NCBI GenBank assembly: GCA_011109175.1 | Contig: RDEW01000093.1 | Location: 1 to 44,660 of the forward strand | Origin: Dicyema japonicum | Lineage: Eukaryota; Dicyemida; Rhombozoa; Dicyemidae | Direction of reading: 5' to 3' | Length of the DNA: 44,660 nucleotides | Part shown: positions 22,056 through 32,754 of the stretch, piece after piece | How positions within the stretch are numbered: position 1 is the stretch's first letter | Layout: every line of letters starts with the position of its first letter | Program-made: the position numbers and the translations under genes | The notes under the pieces: model-generated | Seen by the model: the letters and a program-made list of their open reading frames with translations, nothing else | Told to the model about the DNA's origin: nothing | Databases searched by the model: none

Positions 22056-22794
22056 ATTGCAATTACTAAAGACAGTTGCGAGGAAATGATTCAGAGATCG
22101 TATCAAATGACAATTCACTTACAATGATGGAAAATGAGATATTCAAGAAAAAAATCAAAAAGGTGTTGGTGACAACGACATCTGAAAAAATCTACATGCA
22201 AGACAATTTTTTTCGCAAATCATAATTCACTTCGGAAATAGAAACATACTATTTCTAGATAAAATCGGATTTAATTTACATACATCGATAAATTATGGGT
22301 ATTCTCCCATTAACATTTAACCAACATTATATCATCCTGCATCAAAGGGACAAAATGTCTCACATTGTGGGATCATTTCGGACACAAAAATAGAAGATTT
22401 CGAACTTAGAGATGGAGCTTATAATCGGAATCGGCTACTAAATCTTTTGATTAAAAGTAAAATAAATGAAATATTAAGACACGAAACCGTGATTGTGATG
22501 GATAATGTCAGATTTCATCACTGCGAAAAAATCAAAATATTTTTAAGAAGAGAAAATGTTGAGCTACTATATCTACCACCATATAGTCCAGACCTCAATC
22601 CTATAGAAAATGTTTTTTCTACAATTAAAGCAAAGCTGGATAAGATACGACCACGTGCTTCAAAGAGGGATGAATTGAAAGCAAACATTATGAGTATTTT
22701 CAATACTCTAATTAATGAAAAAGATTCTTTCGCCAGCAAATGTGCAGCAACGTGGGACCTTATAAACAGAAGTTTTAGAAGGCAAAATAATTAA
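22056..22794 (+). pseudogene. Tc1/IS630-like DD34E transposase, degenerate 5' half
   Basis: The C-terminal 115 residues (22447-22794) are intact. They include VIVMDNVRFHHCEKIKIFL, with the second catalytic Asp, and YLPPYSPDLNPIENVFSTIK, with the final Glu. Counting from D in MDN to E in PIE gives 34 residues between them, so DD34E. Upstream, a shifted frame near 22240-22320 contains the FLD block equivalent to FLDESGFNLHTSINYGYLP in the copy at 25926-26574, but there the Glu-Ser is altered (LDKIGFN). The single N at 22055 marks a contig join at the start of this homology. The enzyme cuts and pastes DNA. This copy is disrupted. Confidence 0.8.
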
Positions 22795-22817
22795 TTTTTT
22801 TATGATTTTTTTTGTTA

Positions 22818-23058
22818 TTTTTGATTTTTAAAAATTAAAAATTTATATTAATGAAAACGAAATTTATGATAATGAATACGCAATTTATAATAATGAAAAA
22901 CCCTGTAATATGTCACAGGCGTTGAAAATGCAGATTCNTTTTTGATTTTTAAAAATTAAAAATTTATATTAATGAAAACTAAATTTATGATAATGAATAC
23001 GCAATTTATAATAATGAAAAACCCTGTAATATGTCACAGGCGTTGAGAATGCAGATTC
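22818..23058. repeat. Direct repeat 2 x 120 bp around a single N (22938)
   Basis: 22818-22937 and 22939-23058 are almost identical (GAAAACG against GAAAACT, and TTGAAAATG against TTGAGAATG). It lies directly downstream of the transposase stop, and the sequence AAAATTAAAAATTTATATT could be part of its 3' flank. Confidence 0.9.
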
Positions 23059-23249
23059 CGTATAAACCTTTTACTGCAGAGTTTTTTGCGTTTTTGATAA
23101 TGTTTTCGGCATCATTGGTGCTAATTACAATAGGTTTCCATGAGAAGTGAAACGTTTTTTCAATATACATGGACAGGAGAATTTGTTCATGTTGATTTGA
23201 CTCACTTTTGAATAGAGGTCCATTATGATATCTACCTGGTGATCGAAAT

Positions 23250-23940
23250 CACATGGGGATAGATTCCTGTCAATATGGGTGGCGTAGGTTGTGTCCATTC
23301 TATTTTGCGTGATTGAACATACGTATGAGTATATCACAACTGAATATCCAATTTCCTCTTGTTGATTAACTCTTTTCATTGTTTAGGCTGGATAGTTCTG
23401 CCACAGGGATTCTTGATTTATTTAGTCGGCGTTTGGTAGGAATCTTTGTTAATTTCCTTATTGAAGTTAGGATTTTAGACTTTTTTGATGTCTCTTGGAA
23501 TTTGACTTTTATTAGCATTCAGGATAATTATTGAAAAATTTTTCACGGAGGCATCGAGTGAATTGAAGTTCTCTACAGAAAACACTGCCAGAAATTTTAC
23601 TGTAGGAAACGATTCCATTTTGGGACGTTCGTAGTTTATTATGGTTTCCGATGTCTAACAATAAGCGAGAGTAGTTCAATCGAAAGTCAAACTACTAGTT
23701 AACTCCATCTCTGACGCCATTTCTGACGACTCGTTACCACGTCCCGCAAACGGTAGAGGTCTTTCCCGTCCTTGAGGCATCTCCCAATTACCTTTAGGTC
23801 TTCATCAAGGACGGTTGGTAGGGTCGCCCTAGATCGATCATGTAAACGCGGAGCGTCCAAAACAAAGTAATCCTCTATGGCCACGGGTTCCCATAGTCCA
23901 GACGAAGTATATGTCCAAACAGCCTCCATCTTGCCTACAG
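23250..23940 (-). pseudogene. LINE-2 C-terminus plus downstream flank; inverted relative of 41677-42147
   Basis: From 23940 down, the minus strand reads EAVWTYTSSGLWEPVAIEDY, FVLDAPRLHDRSRATLPTVL and LKVIGRCLKDGKDLYRLRDV, the LINE-2 C-terminus. The following flank (to 23250) includes PKMESFPTVKFLAVFSVENF and QNRMDTTYATHIDRNLSPC. The same order of sequence occurs on the plus strand at 41677-42147, which lacks about 220 bp of this copy. Confidence 0.65.
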
Positions 23941-24864
23941 GATCTTTGGTTATATAAAATATAAATAAATATTATAAATGATCTTCTAGTAAAATAAAAA
24001 TTTTAAATTATCATAAAAATATTCAAGTTTTGATGAAATTAATTAAATTCAGTTGGNAAGCAAGTCAACCTGGAGTCTTCGATAGCTTTATGACTGTCGA
24101 AAACATATAATTTTGTTGGCCTAGGCACGGCAGCTAGCGAGGGATGAAATGTAGAATGAAATGGCGGAGACTTCAAATTAATTCCCCCAAATGATAATTT
24201 CTCAAATCTTTTTTCTCCTAAAATCCTACAGAGATTTGAGAGAATCAGAAGTTAATTTGTATAGAAAATAACTAAAATCTTTTAGTTAAAAGGCCGGGAT
24301 TACGTAAGCGTTCCCTCTGATCACCACCATTACGAGCATTTTTATCTTTAATAGGGAAAATCGAAATCTTTTATTTCCCATGTTCATTTGTACTAAGGCT
24401 TTTCATATATGATATACCAGAAGTTTCAGGAACACCATTGTTTAATTGATATATCCTTATTTTGAGGGCTTTTTATGTAAAATATGATTATTTCCTTAAT
24501 CACACGATGATTACGCTAATTTCTCATTATTTCTTTAACCAATTCTATAAAATTACAAGTTTGGAATCAATCAACTGTAAAATTACTATTATTTTAGGAT
24601 GCAGAATAAAGGTGGACGGCTTATTAAAATATGAATTAGAAATATATGAGATAAGCTTTCAAACCCCATTAAAGTCCACTTTTTATTGAAAATAATTCCA
24701 ATCAATAAAACATTAGTTTTTATTGTATTCATGGTAGCCGACTGTAAGCGAAGAGAACTTCGCTGCTAGTATATCATCATGTTTTATCAAAAAAATTAAG
24801 TTTTGTAAAAAAAGGTTGATAACAGTCAAAAGCTTAATAACTCTTAATACCTTAATTGAAAAAA
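23941..24864. other. No gene recognised
   Basis: AT-rich. It includes the single-N join at 24057, which has no repeat around it that I can see. Confidence 0.4.
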
Positions 24865-25243
24865 ATAAGAGAAGAAAATAATTTATTACGAAAAAGACAA
24901 TCAAAATAATCTAGCTGATAGAATGGAATGGCTGTTTCCCCTGACAACTTTCAAAGAAATCCTTTGGAACAACCATTCGGTTTCTCACGCTCATTGATAA
25001 CTTTCGAAATCATTGACACATGCGATCTTAGAAAAGAGACCGTCTTGNAGCAAATTTTTTATAAGAGAAGAAAACAATTTATTACGAAAGAAGACAATCA
25101 AAATAATCTAGCTGATAGAATGGAATGGCTGTTTCCCCTGCAACTTTCAGAGAAATCCTATGGAACAACCATTCGGTTTCTCACGCTCATTGATAACTTT
25201 CGAAATCATTGACACATGCGATCTTAGAAAAGAGACCGTCTTG
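24865..25243. repeat. Direct repeat 2 x 183 bp around a single N (25048)
   Basis: 24865-25047 and 25061-25243 match with a few differences and one indel that changes the frame (CCCCTGACAACTTTCAAAG against CCCCTGCAACTTTCAGAG). The second copy has a coding-like frame, DRMEWLFPLQLSEKSYGTT, which I do not recognise. Confidence 0.9.
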
Positions 25244-25543
25244 GGCCTTAAGACTCCACTCCTCTCGACAACAATGTACAGAAATAGAATCTTGTGGAGA
25301 ATCTGTCGTATTTTTTTATTTTGAAATTCTCGAAACTCCAAGCAGCCTCTTTAGTTTTCAGCGCGTTACCAGGAATATTTAATCAAAAAGGTTAATGGAA
25401 TTGTCAAAATATTAAACAACTCTTCAAATTCACAAAAATATTTATAAAGGGAATTGATCTTAATAAATGAATAATCGTAAAATTCCAAAGATGAATATCC
25501 CCATGAAAACATAAGACTCGTTGTAAACAAGTTCAAAGAAAGG

Positions 25544-25690
25544 TTGAGATATTCCAAAATAAGCAAAAACGTCTGCAACAATTATCAAACGGCTGTATCC
25601 ATAATAAAAAAATATAAACAAACTGGAAGTCGTACATCATCTAAACACGCTTGTGGACAAAAGAAAATAATTATGATTTACCAAGTTAAG
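25544..25690 (+). pseudogene. Transposase-like helix-turn-helix fragment
   Basis: The frame RYSKISKNVCNNYQTAVSII KKYKQTGSRTSSKHACGQKK (shown in two parts) resembles the N-terminal DNA-binding helix region of Tc1/mariner-like transposases, where Y-x-T-V-x-S-I-I-K-x-Y is followed by a glycine-rich basic stretch. Only about 45 residues remain. Confidence 0.4.
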
Positions 25691-25794
25691 TATTTTTTTA
25701 AATTATTAATTATTTTGTCATTTATTAACCTTTTTTTCAAAGTTATTAACATTTTCGACAGTTAAAATAAAAACTAAAACCGCACTTTCGCGAG

Positions 25795-25880
25795 AGACAA
25801 TAATAGGTTCACTTATTTAGGAGCCAAACTTTATTAGAGTAATGAACAGTTATGATAACTAATTTTACAAAGAGAACGAA
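25795..25880 (+). repeat. Dispersed repeat family B, weak copy
   Basis: AGGAGCCAAACTTTATTAGA followed by GAACAGTTATGATAACTAAT resembles the family B blocks at 13140-13215 and 34150-34215. Confidence 0.35.
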
Positions 25881-25925
25881 ATAATGCTGTTCACTTAATT
25901 TTATTCTTTTTTGTTGTTGGTAAGA

Positions 25926-26574
25926 ACCAGGTGAAAAGTGCACTATTCGTTGATGACGGCGTCACACGTCCATGCATCATAGACAGTTACTTACAGCGTT
26001 TTTCATTATTATAAATTGCGTACAGGTAATAGGATATCAGATCATACTTGTAATAGAGTTTTCAAACAACGCAAAAAAATAAAAAATGTTGACAAAACTT
26101 CGTATAAGTTTATTAAAAAGCTGTACGAAACTAAGTCAATGTTTGAATTGGCTGACCTCACAGATTTCTCGACTGATTGCGTTAGAAAAAGTATTGCAAA
26201 GATGTACATTCTGAGAACAGTTCATATGAAGAACTTTTTAAAAAGAAGAGCCGAAAAATTGCAATTACTATAGACAGTCGCGAGGAAATGATTCAGAGAT
26301 CGTATCAAATGACAATTAATTTACAATGATGAAAAATGAGGTATTCAAGAAAAAAATTAAAAATGTGATATCGACATCTCATAAAAATCTACATGCTAAA
26401 CAATTTTTTTCGCAAAACATAATTCGCTTCGAAAATAGAAACATACTATTTCTAGATGAAAGCGGATTTAATTTACATACATCAATAAATTATGGGTATC
26501 TTCCCATAAACATTGAACTAACATTATATCTTCCTCATAAAAGGGACGAAATGTCATTTCGGACACAAAAATAG
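25926..26574 (+). pseudogene. Tc1/IS630-like transposase, N-terminal and first catalytic part
   Basis: The N-terminal piece VKSALFVDDGVTRPCIIDSY (25932-25990) is followed by an insertion of about 60 bases. Then come DKTSYKFIKKLYETKSMFEL and TDFSTDCVRKSIAKMYI (a likely helix-turn-helix). A frameshift near 26270 leads to RFENRNILFLDESGFNLHTS INYGYLPINIELTLYLP (shown in two parts), which holds the first catalytic Asp of a DDE_3-type transposase. It stops at 26574, before the second Asp. The paralogous N-terminus at 42133-42390 (minus) lacks the insertion. Confidence 0.7.
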
Positions 26575-27339
26575 AATATTTCGAACATAGAGATTAGCTG
26601 TAATCGAAAAAAGTTTAGGATTCCCTTTTATCTGCGAGACTGTTCTCCACTTGTTATTCTTTTAACTGTATCTCCCATTAAGCTCAAATTTTAGAAAAAC
26701 AAGTATTTGAAGCATAATAGAGCGTCTCTTATGATGAATGCTATTCTTGTGATGAAGAACAGCGAATTGCTACAATTTAGAAAAGATAACGATTGCGAAT
26801 AAAATTATTGAATTTTTGTTTTTTATGAATATGAGATTGCTATCCGCTTTAATATTATCTGTTGCGGTTCCTCCTTAGAAAAGTGAAATTCAAAACGTTT
26901 CTCTGGATGGCAGTTGACTTGACTAATGTGAAGAGAAAAATAAAAACATGTTGAAGAACAAAAATTGTCTTAAAAAACCACTTAAGGATTCCAATAGGTC
27001 AAACAGAGACACACATGACACAAGTCCCGGGACACGTCTTTTGACCCAAGTACATGAGACGCCCCTGAACTATCAACATTTTTGTGAAAACCCACTTTTT
27101 CTAACATTCTTAAGGATATTGTCTTTTGCTACAGGAAGGAGATGGGTATGAAATGATACTCATCATCGTTTTGATAAACTGTAAATCCTTCTGGATGAAG
27201 AGAGAGACCCTGGAAAGCCTATTAAGATCTGTTGAGGTACAAATCCAAATCATCGACAAGACAAAAGTAAGGGAACAGCTACTGTAAACTTTATCGGGTA
27301 TAATGTTCACCATCTCTTGTGAGTTATTAGCATAAAGGT
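26575..27339. other. No gene recognised
   Basis: I see no coding motif. A short unrecognised minus-strand frame (27110-27313) contains DLNRLSRVSLFIQKDLQFIK, which could be an exon, but I have no family for it. Confidence 0.35.
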
Positions 27340-27815
27340 TAGAGCGCTAATATCCATTGGAGACGTGTCCGTGGTACGTCATCTGCCTCCATTTTATACT
27401 ATCATAATTAAGCCAGTTTATTAAAATTGCCGATCTAAATTCATCAGCATGGGAGGCCATTTCTCTAATTGGGTTTCTTAGCTCCTCGCAGATACGTATC
27501 AAGACCTGACATTTCTCAACGTCGCCGCCTCTGAAGCGAGACTGTGAATGGATATGGTATCTGATTACATATAACGTGTGATCTTTCGCCTGAGTGAGTG
27601 CATACGCTTGACCCTCGAAGAGAGAAGAGCTAGTCTCCAAGAAGAACAGACATTTTCAATTTAACTTGAAAATATTGTTGTTGAAACAAGCTATAAGTGG
27701 GTAAAGGTTCTTCTTTATGATAGCTTTTATGACGTTTTATTTTCGAAGACCTTTGGTGACTGGAGAACGTCATAAGAGAGTCGAATGTCACTCCAATTAT
27801 CTTCAAGATTAAATT
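27340..27815 (-). pseudogene. Jockey-like RT fragment followed by an unidentified frame
   Basis: The minus strand near 27810-27760 reads KIIGVTFDSLMTFSSHQR, matching RT block 7 of Jockey-like elements (KILGVTFDSL) and the fragment at 42726-42990. Downstream, after stops, a 97-residue open frame (27640-27347) contains AKDHTLYVIRYHIHSQSRF and DVEKCQVLIRICEELRNPIR. I do not recognise this. It may be the C-terminal part of the same LINE, or an unrelated exon. A GT...AG pair 27 nt apart within it keeps the frame, so splicing cannot be judged from sequence alone. Confidence 0.5.
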
Positions 27816-27944
27816 GATTAAATTAAATTATTTCAAAGACTGAGGGTGACCAAACTAACTAACTCATTGATCCTGACTCGTTCCAGCGTTCCAGAACTTG
27901 TCTTCAGATAACGAAATTGCCCCCGGGTAAAGAATAAGTGGATC

Positions 27945-28020
27945 ATCAGGAAGGTGGATCCAATGACGCCATCGAAGGCAAGGAAAATAATTATTATCCA
28001 ACTAGCCGCATTGCACTGAT
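27945..28020 (+). repeat. Dispersed repeat family D, copy 4
   Basis: AAGGTGGATCCAATGACGCC, ATCGAAGGCAAGG, then CCAACTAGCCGCATTGCAC. Same family as 13785-13900. Confidence 0.5.
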
Positions 28021-28320
28021 TTCTTGGAAAAAGACGATACTTCTTGAATATACTTTTAGTCATCTAACTTTAGACAACAATTGTGTGGAATGTTAACCTC
28101 TAAAGGAACCATCATCAAATAAATTTTTTCAGTTATCTATTTTAGATCCATCTACCGAAGTCCATATGAGTTAAGTTTTTTTTATCGTCCACATACATTT
28201 CAGATTTGACGGTTATTTCCACAGTGTCTGAGTTTCTCAGATTAATCGGACAGCGTGCAGGGCAACAGAAAGGTGAGCCTAGAATGGCGCGATTGCTCCT
28301 ACAGAACATTGGACTCGCGA

Positions 28321-28731
28321 TCATGAAAGGTAACCATGTGAAAGAACAATCAGTATCAAAGAGTCTAAAGGTTCCAGCAAGTCATCATCTTGACCGTAGT
28401 TTCTCATGATAGACTCAATATCTTATCGATAAGAATGTGTATATGAAATTAAAAAGAAATATGAATAGATGTCATTTAAAGCAGTAAAAACAAAAGAATC
28501 GATGCTGTTTAGAATTAATAAAACGAAAAATTCGATAATAGCACGAAACTGCTTTAATGAACGGCAATTTTCACACAAAAATAATAAGCATACCTCAGAT
28601 GTCAAATTATTATGATATTTCACCATAAATCCCAGATTTTTAAACAGCGAGTAGCACATTTGTCTATCGTGCTCAAATCTATCTCTTCTTGCCAATGAAG
28701 GGTCAGTAAATTCAATGTGTTCGACAATTAT
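28321..28731 (-). CDS. Caspase-like (C14) p20 fragment, at least two exons
   Basis: Exon A (28731-28594) reads IIVEHIEFTDPSLARRDRFE, HDRQMCYSLFKNLGFMVKYH, NNLTSE. Exon B (28413-about 28333) reads SIMRNYGQDDDLLEPLDSLI, LIVLSHGY. Joined across a GT...AG interval of 180 nt in phase 0, the spacing from NNLT to SHG is within a residue or two of caspase-3. SHG carries the catalytic His of the family. The downstream Cys box (QACRG-type) was not found. A later segment near 28150-28260 (MYVDDKKNLTHMDFGRWI) fits the strand after SHG. A TGA lies directly before IIV (28734-28732), and the true 5' exon is not visible, so this may be a pseudogene or may contain an unrecognised intron. The 180-nt intron is long for this genome. 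Confidence 0.65.
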
Positions 28732-28734
28732 TCA

Positions 28735-29590
28735 CAGCCCACTATGGTTAGAATTATAGGAAATGCGTCATCACCCGAAATAACAAACTAAGATAAAATG
28801 AAGAAATTACTCCATTTAGGGACTTGAACAAGTTTGGAATCTAAATTTCTAATTTCTGGGTCAGTTTCTTCAAGAAAAGCTTTAAAATGAAATTATAAAC
28901 AACCATCGAAAAAAAATTTCATATCATCCCCCTCCAAATTGAACGAGAAGTTGAATACCGAAGAAGACCGGAATAAACGCGACTTGTGATCATAAATCGC
29001 ATTTCTGCTGCCTTCCATTACAGATCTTGGATGAATCCTCTTATCGGTAAAATTTCAGGCCATTCTTTAGACTCATCAGAATCGTCATTCAATCCAACAA
29101 TTGATTAACAATAAAGTAATAAATTATTTTTAACTTTCTGTAAGTTATTTATAACCTAACATTCTCATGATATTTTTCTAAATTTGTAGTAACAAGAGCA
29201 ATTATAAATGTTTCAAACGAGTCTGGCCTTTTCTGTATTAAATTTAAAAAAAAGAAATAGCAATTTCATGTTTTTTTTGTGACTCTGAAATTCATAGAAT
29301 CTTTATTGCTTATAATGAAAATATATGCTTAAAAAGTACCATATTTCTTCCACCATTTTTTTGTGAATATCTCATTGATTTCGAAAAATGATATAAAGTA
29401 TTTGTCTACATTTAAATCGTTCATAACAAGACATAATTTTTCCGAATCAAATCTTTGCACTTGCTATTCATAATTCACAAGAAATAAATTGTGCGAGTTT
29501 AGGTTTTATTTTTCTAATTTAAAATAATTTATTTTTAACAAAATAATTTAATATAAAAAAATAACTAAAAATTTATTTGATAAACAAAAT
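28735..29590. other. No gene recognised
   Basis: AT-rich flank of the caspase-like gene. The missing 5' exon could be here, but I could not identify it. Confidence 0.35.
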
Positions 29591-29591
29591 G

Positions 29592-29896
29592 TTAGTATGT
29601 TCCGGTCTTCATTATTCTCTGCGGATCGGAGTCCAATTGCTTCCACCAATTTTCTACAAAGTCTCGAGTACATTTAAAGTGAGGAAAAAGCCCACGCCTC
29701 TCTAAATTCTCACAAAAGAGGATTGTCATGGATTCAGAAAAGCTGTTGGTACTATGAAGGATCAGATCAAAAAGCGACAAAGTCTCGAGTACATGTAAAG
29801 TGGGGAAAAAGCCCACGCCTCTCCAAATTCTCACAAAAGAGGATTGTCATGGATTCAGAAAAGCTGTTGGTACTATGAAGGATCAGATCAAAAAGT
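29592..29896 (-). repeat. Tandem duplication 2 x about 120 bp with an unidentified coding-like frame
   Basis: 29657-29777 is repeated at 29778-29896 with a few mismatches (CATTTAAAG against CATGTAAAG, GAGGAAAAAG against GGGGAAAAAG). On the minus strand one copy reads NSFSESMTILFCENLERRGL, FPHFKCTRDFVENWWKQLDS, DPQRIMKTGTY and stops at 29592. The composition looks like a real protein end, but I cannot name it. The duplication changes the frame upstream. Confidence 0.6.
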
Positions 29897-30382
29897 TCTC
29901 AAGTTTGTTGAGCTCTACCGGGATCACTTAATTAGATGGTTTAACTCTTTTTTTCTTGGTGTTCCCTTTTAGGGTTATATAATAATTATAGCATGAGGTC
30001 AATGTTTTGAAAGAGCCAATAAGTCATTCGGGGTTTACTCTTCACTGTTCCTGGACTTTGGCAGATTGTTTTGAGAAACTTTATACTGCTTTGGCCAAGA
30101 ATTAAAGACGTATTGACAAAAATTGATTACAAATATCTTCGCTTTCAGGCCCTTTAATTATCCTTTAATTATCTGCTCTTTTTTTAAAGACGTGTAATGT
30201 TTCGAGTACATAAACCTCCGTATAGGCAAACACACAGAGACCAAGAAATCGAGATTGTTCTTAGTTTCCTTTTAAATGCTTGTGTGTAAATCCATAAAAA
30301 CAATCCGGTTAAACTGTGATAATTTACTTATGATGAGTCACTCATCAATCCAGCATTTAAATCCGTCGCAATCAAACCCTCG
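29897..30382. other. No gene recognised up to the large gap
   Basis: Contains a weak family B match at 30210-30260 (CCTCCGTATAGGCAAACACA). Otherwise unassigned. Confidence 0.35.
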
Positions 30383-31062
30383 NNNNNNNNNNNNNNNNNN
30401 NNNNNNNNNNNNNNNNNNNNNNNNNNNNNNNNNNNNNNNNNNNNNNNNNNNNNNNNNNNNNNNNNNNNNNNNNNNNNNNNNNNNNNNNNNNNNNNNNNNN
30501 NNNNNNNNNNNNNNNNNNNNNNNNNNNNNNNNNNNNNNNNNNNNNNNNNNNNNNNNNNNNNNNNNNNNNNNNNNNNNNNNNNNNNNNNNNNNNNNNNNNN
30601 NNNNNNNNNNNNNNNNNNNNNNNNNNNNNNNNNNNNNNNNNNNNNNNNNNNNNNNNNNNNNNNNNNNNNNNNNNNNNNNNNNNNNNNNNNNNNNNNNNNN
30701 NNNNNNNNNNNNNNNNNNNNNNNNNNNNNNNNNNNNNNNNNNNNNNNNNNNNNNNNNNNNNNNNNNNNNNNNNNNNNNNNNNNNNNNNNNNNNNNNNNNN
30801 NNNNNNNNNNNNNNNNNNNNNNNNNNNNNNNNNNNNNNNNNNNNNNNNNNNNNNNNNNNNNNNNNNNNNNNNNNNNNNNNNNNNNNNNNNNNNNNNNNNN
30901 NNNNNNNNNNNNNNNNNNNNNNNNNNNNNNNNNNNNNNNNNNNNNNNNNNNNNNNNNNNNNNNNNNNNNNNNNNNNNNNNNNNNNNNNNNNNNNNNNNNN
31001 NNNNNNNNNNNNNNNNNNNNNNNNNNNNNNNNNNNNNNNNNNNNNNNNNNNNNNNNNNNNNN
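30383..31062. other. Assembly gap, 680 N
   Basis: A run of N. Any open frame called across it is meaningless. Confidence 0.99.
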
Positions 31063-31929
31063 AAACAAAGAAATTAGACAGCCACTTTTTGTCCCCTTGA
31101 GGACATCAGACCATTGATAGCAAAATAGTGGGGGGTAGGCAAAAAAGGGGATAAATCACTGCAAAACCGTATCGTCTCCGAGACTCACATAAAAGCAAAA
31201 AAGAAAAAAGTTAAGAACACTCTATGCCTAAACCTCATTTTTCTATTTACTAACTGTTTTTCTTAAATAAATTGTTTTTTTGCCTAAGTGGTAGGTTTAA
31301 ATAATAGAACCATCACTCCTCTGCGGAAAGACTGATTTGATTGATTTTGATTTGGAGTAAATTTCGAATAAGTTATTTGTCGCTTAGCAACTTTAATGGA
31401 TAAATTTACTACGAAGCATCTAGATAAAATTTGGTCAAATTTAGACGAAATGGCAAAAAATGATCCACAAAGTTATAAAAAACTGATTAACAGTCAACTT
31501 GAAGAGTTCCAAAACCTGACTAAACCTTTGAACTATTTTCAACTATTACTGTCATTGATTCAGTATTTATGATTTTTCGATATTGCCAGAAATCAAAATC
31601 TAGCATAATTCTAAATATCTGTACCGATTCCCGAGTCCCGACTGCTAAATCACACAGATCCCTTGCTGATGGCATCTAAAGAATTCAAAGATTTCGTGTC
31701 AATCAATAAGGGTAATAATTTATTTTAATTCAAGAGAAAATATTTATTCTTGTTATCAATGATGAGACTTTCAAACCTTGAATATTCAGGTTTTATTGAT
31801 TGAATTTTACTTACTTTCTCTTAACTTTTTGAACGACCTTCACAACACAGAAATCGATTCTTCAAAGGAGAATCCAATTGAGTGTATGAATGAATTTTAA
31901 GGGGACAAAAAGTGGCTGTCTAATTTCTT
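31063..31929. repeat. 36-bp inverted repeat pair (31063-31098 and 31894-31929)
   Basis: 31063-31098 is the reverse complement of 31894-31929 with a single mismatch (AAACAAAG against AAACGAAG). The left copy abuts the N gap. In the right copy the sequence is coding-like (DKKWLSNFF). The pair could be the ends of a small inverted-repeat element, or could show that the contig left of the gap's edge is inverted. Confidence 0.7.
31396..31678 (+). CDS. PIH1-domain-like protein, N-terminal part
   Basis: ATG at 31396 starts MDKFTTKHLDKIWSNLDEMA, KNDPQSYKKLINSQLEEFQN, LTKP. This fits the start of PIH1D2/PIH1 proteins (W..LD.+A..DP..Y.K+I..QL.E), co-chaperone adaptors of the R2TP/HSP90 system and of axonemal dynein assembly. 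A second block, KSKSSIILNICTDSRVPTAK (31590-31650), fits the next PIH1 strand (human KPKEKILFINLCQWTRIPA). Between them 31563-31589 starts GTATTT and ends GCCAG, a 27-nt candidate intron. A 26-nt removal would be needed to keep the frame, so one base is off, through sequence error or another junction. With 26 nt removed, the alignment to PIH1D2 is gap-free over 25 residues. The rest of the domain is not resolved. Confidence 0.55.
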
Positions 31930-32032
31930 CGTTTCACAATCTCCTGAGAAAAATAACCACTTATCGTTCCGAGATCTACTGAAGAAACTATTGAGTTTCA
32001 CGGAAATCATGAATGATTCTGAGTGTAGTTAG
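31897..32032 (+). CDS. Unidentified terminal exon-like frame
   Basis: Reads DKKWLSNFFVSQSPEKNNHL, SFRDLLKKLLSFTEIMNDSE, CS and ends at TAG 32030-32032. It may be the last exon of the PIH1-like gene upstream or a separate gene. A stop precedes it in frame, so a splice acceptor near 31891 (TTTTAAG) would be required. No family is recognised. Confidence 0.35.
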
Positions 32033-32254
32033 AAGTCACATATTTTTGAAAATTCCTATTTACACCTCTATTTGTTTCAACGATAATAGCATGGACGTGA
32101 ACTGGTCCAGGAGCCCTTTGTATTTCATAATTCAAACTGAAATTCGCATTCATTTTCACTCAAGGAATTTCAATTAATTCATGGGTTTTATTTTATTGAA
32201 AGATGGCAATTTTGAGTTTATATACAAAAAACTAACAATCTAAAGAATCACCAA

Positions 32255-32341
32255 TGATCTGCGTGAGACTAGGTGACTTCGAGAGCGTATCTTGATAGCT
32301 ATTGTCGGAGGAAACAACCTGGCTATTCAGGATCCCTAAAT
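32255..32341 (+). pseudogene. RLE-type LINE, last 28 residues
   Basis: TNDLRETR, TGA, then LRERILIAIVGGNNLAIQDP and TAA. Residue for residue this matches the end of the 6102-6848 copy (TKDPRETGWFRERISLAI, VRGNSMAIQMP). The TGA replaces the Trp of ETGW. It is a very short, 5'-truncated insertion. Confidence 0.75.
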
Positions 32342-32754
32342 TATTTTTGATATAATTATTTTATTAAAAAATAATCTGATTAGTACGAATTTGTCGAAAA
32401 TTTTTTGAATCATCATACTTAGCACGAACGAACACACATTATTATCAACATACCTGGAATCGGTCTAATAAACGCGTAACTTCTGACAACTGATCTATAA
32501 GGTTCTTCCAATTTTTGGATGGACGAGATTTTAACCTTGATCTACGTGCCATCCAAAGCCTGTGCGTCTCCATTGTTCCAATTGCCGAACGGAATGTTGT
32601 CTGATGTACATCACATGATGATATTAGACATGATTTTACTATTATCTGTCTATAATTAATTATTTATGTCTGATATTAATAATATTGATAAGATATTTCG
32701 CATTTAAAAGCTTTTCGTATTTCTCAAAAACATATGAACTTATTAGCCATGTGA
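32342..32754. other. No gene recognised
   Basis: Non-coding sequence between the LINE end and the SINE. No motif was identified. Confidence 0.35.

Noticed and set aside
27330-27360. A tRNA A-box-like stretch (AAAGGTTAGAGCGC)
   Set aside because: No B box at a suitable distance, and no cloverleaf.
28423-28590. Reading the caspase intron as coding (SIDSFVFTALNDI resembles the strand before SHG)
   Set aside because: It lacks SHG, while the downstream exon gives LIVLSHG with better spacing. The similarity is probably chance in a hydrophobic stretch.
30276-31100. Long open frames across the N run on both strands
   Set aside because: They consist almost entirely of unknown bases. No coding claim is possible.
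31874-31891. An 18-nt intron joining IDSSKENPIE to DKKWLSNFF
   Set aside because: The frame would fit, but the length is below the 23-26 nt seen in PSMA7 and no homolog supports the join.
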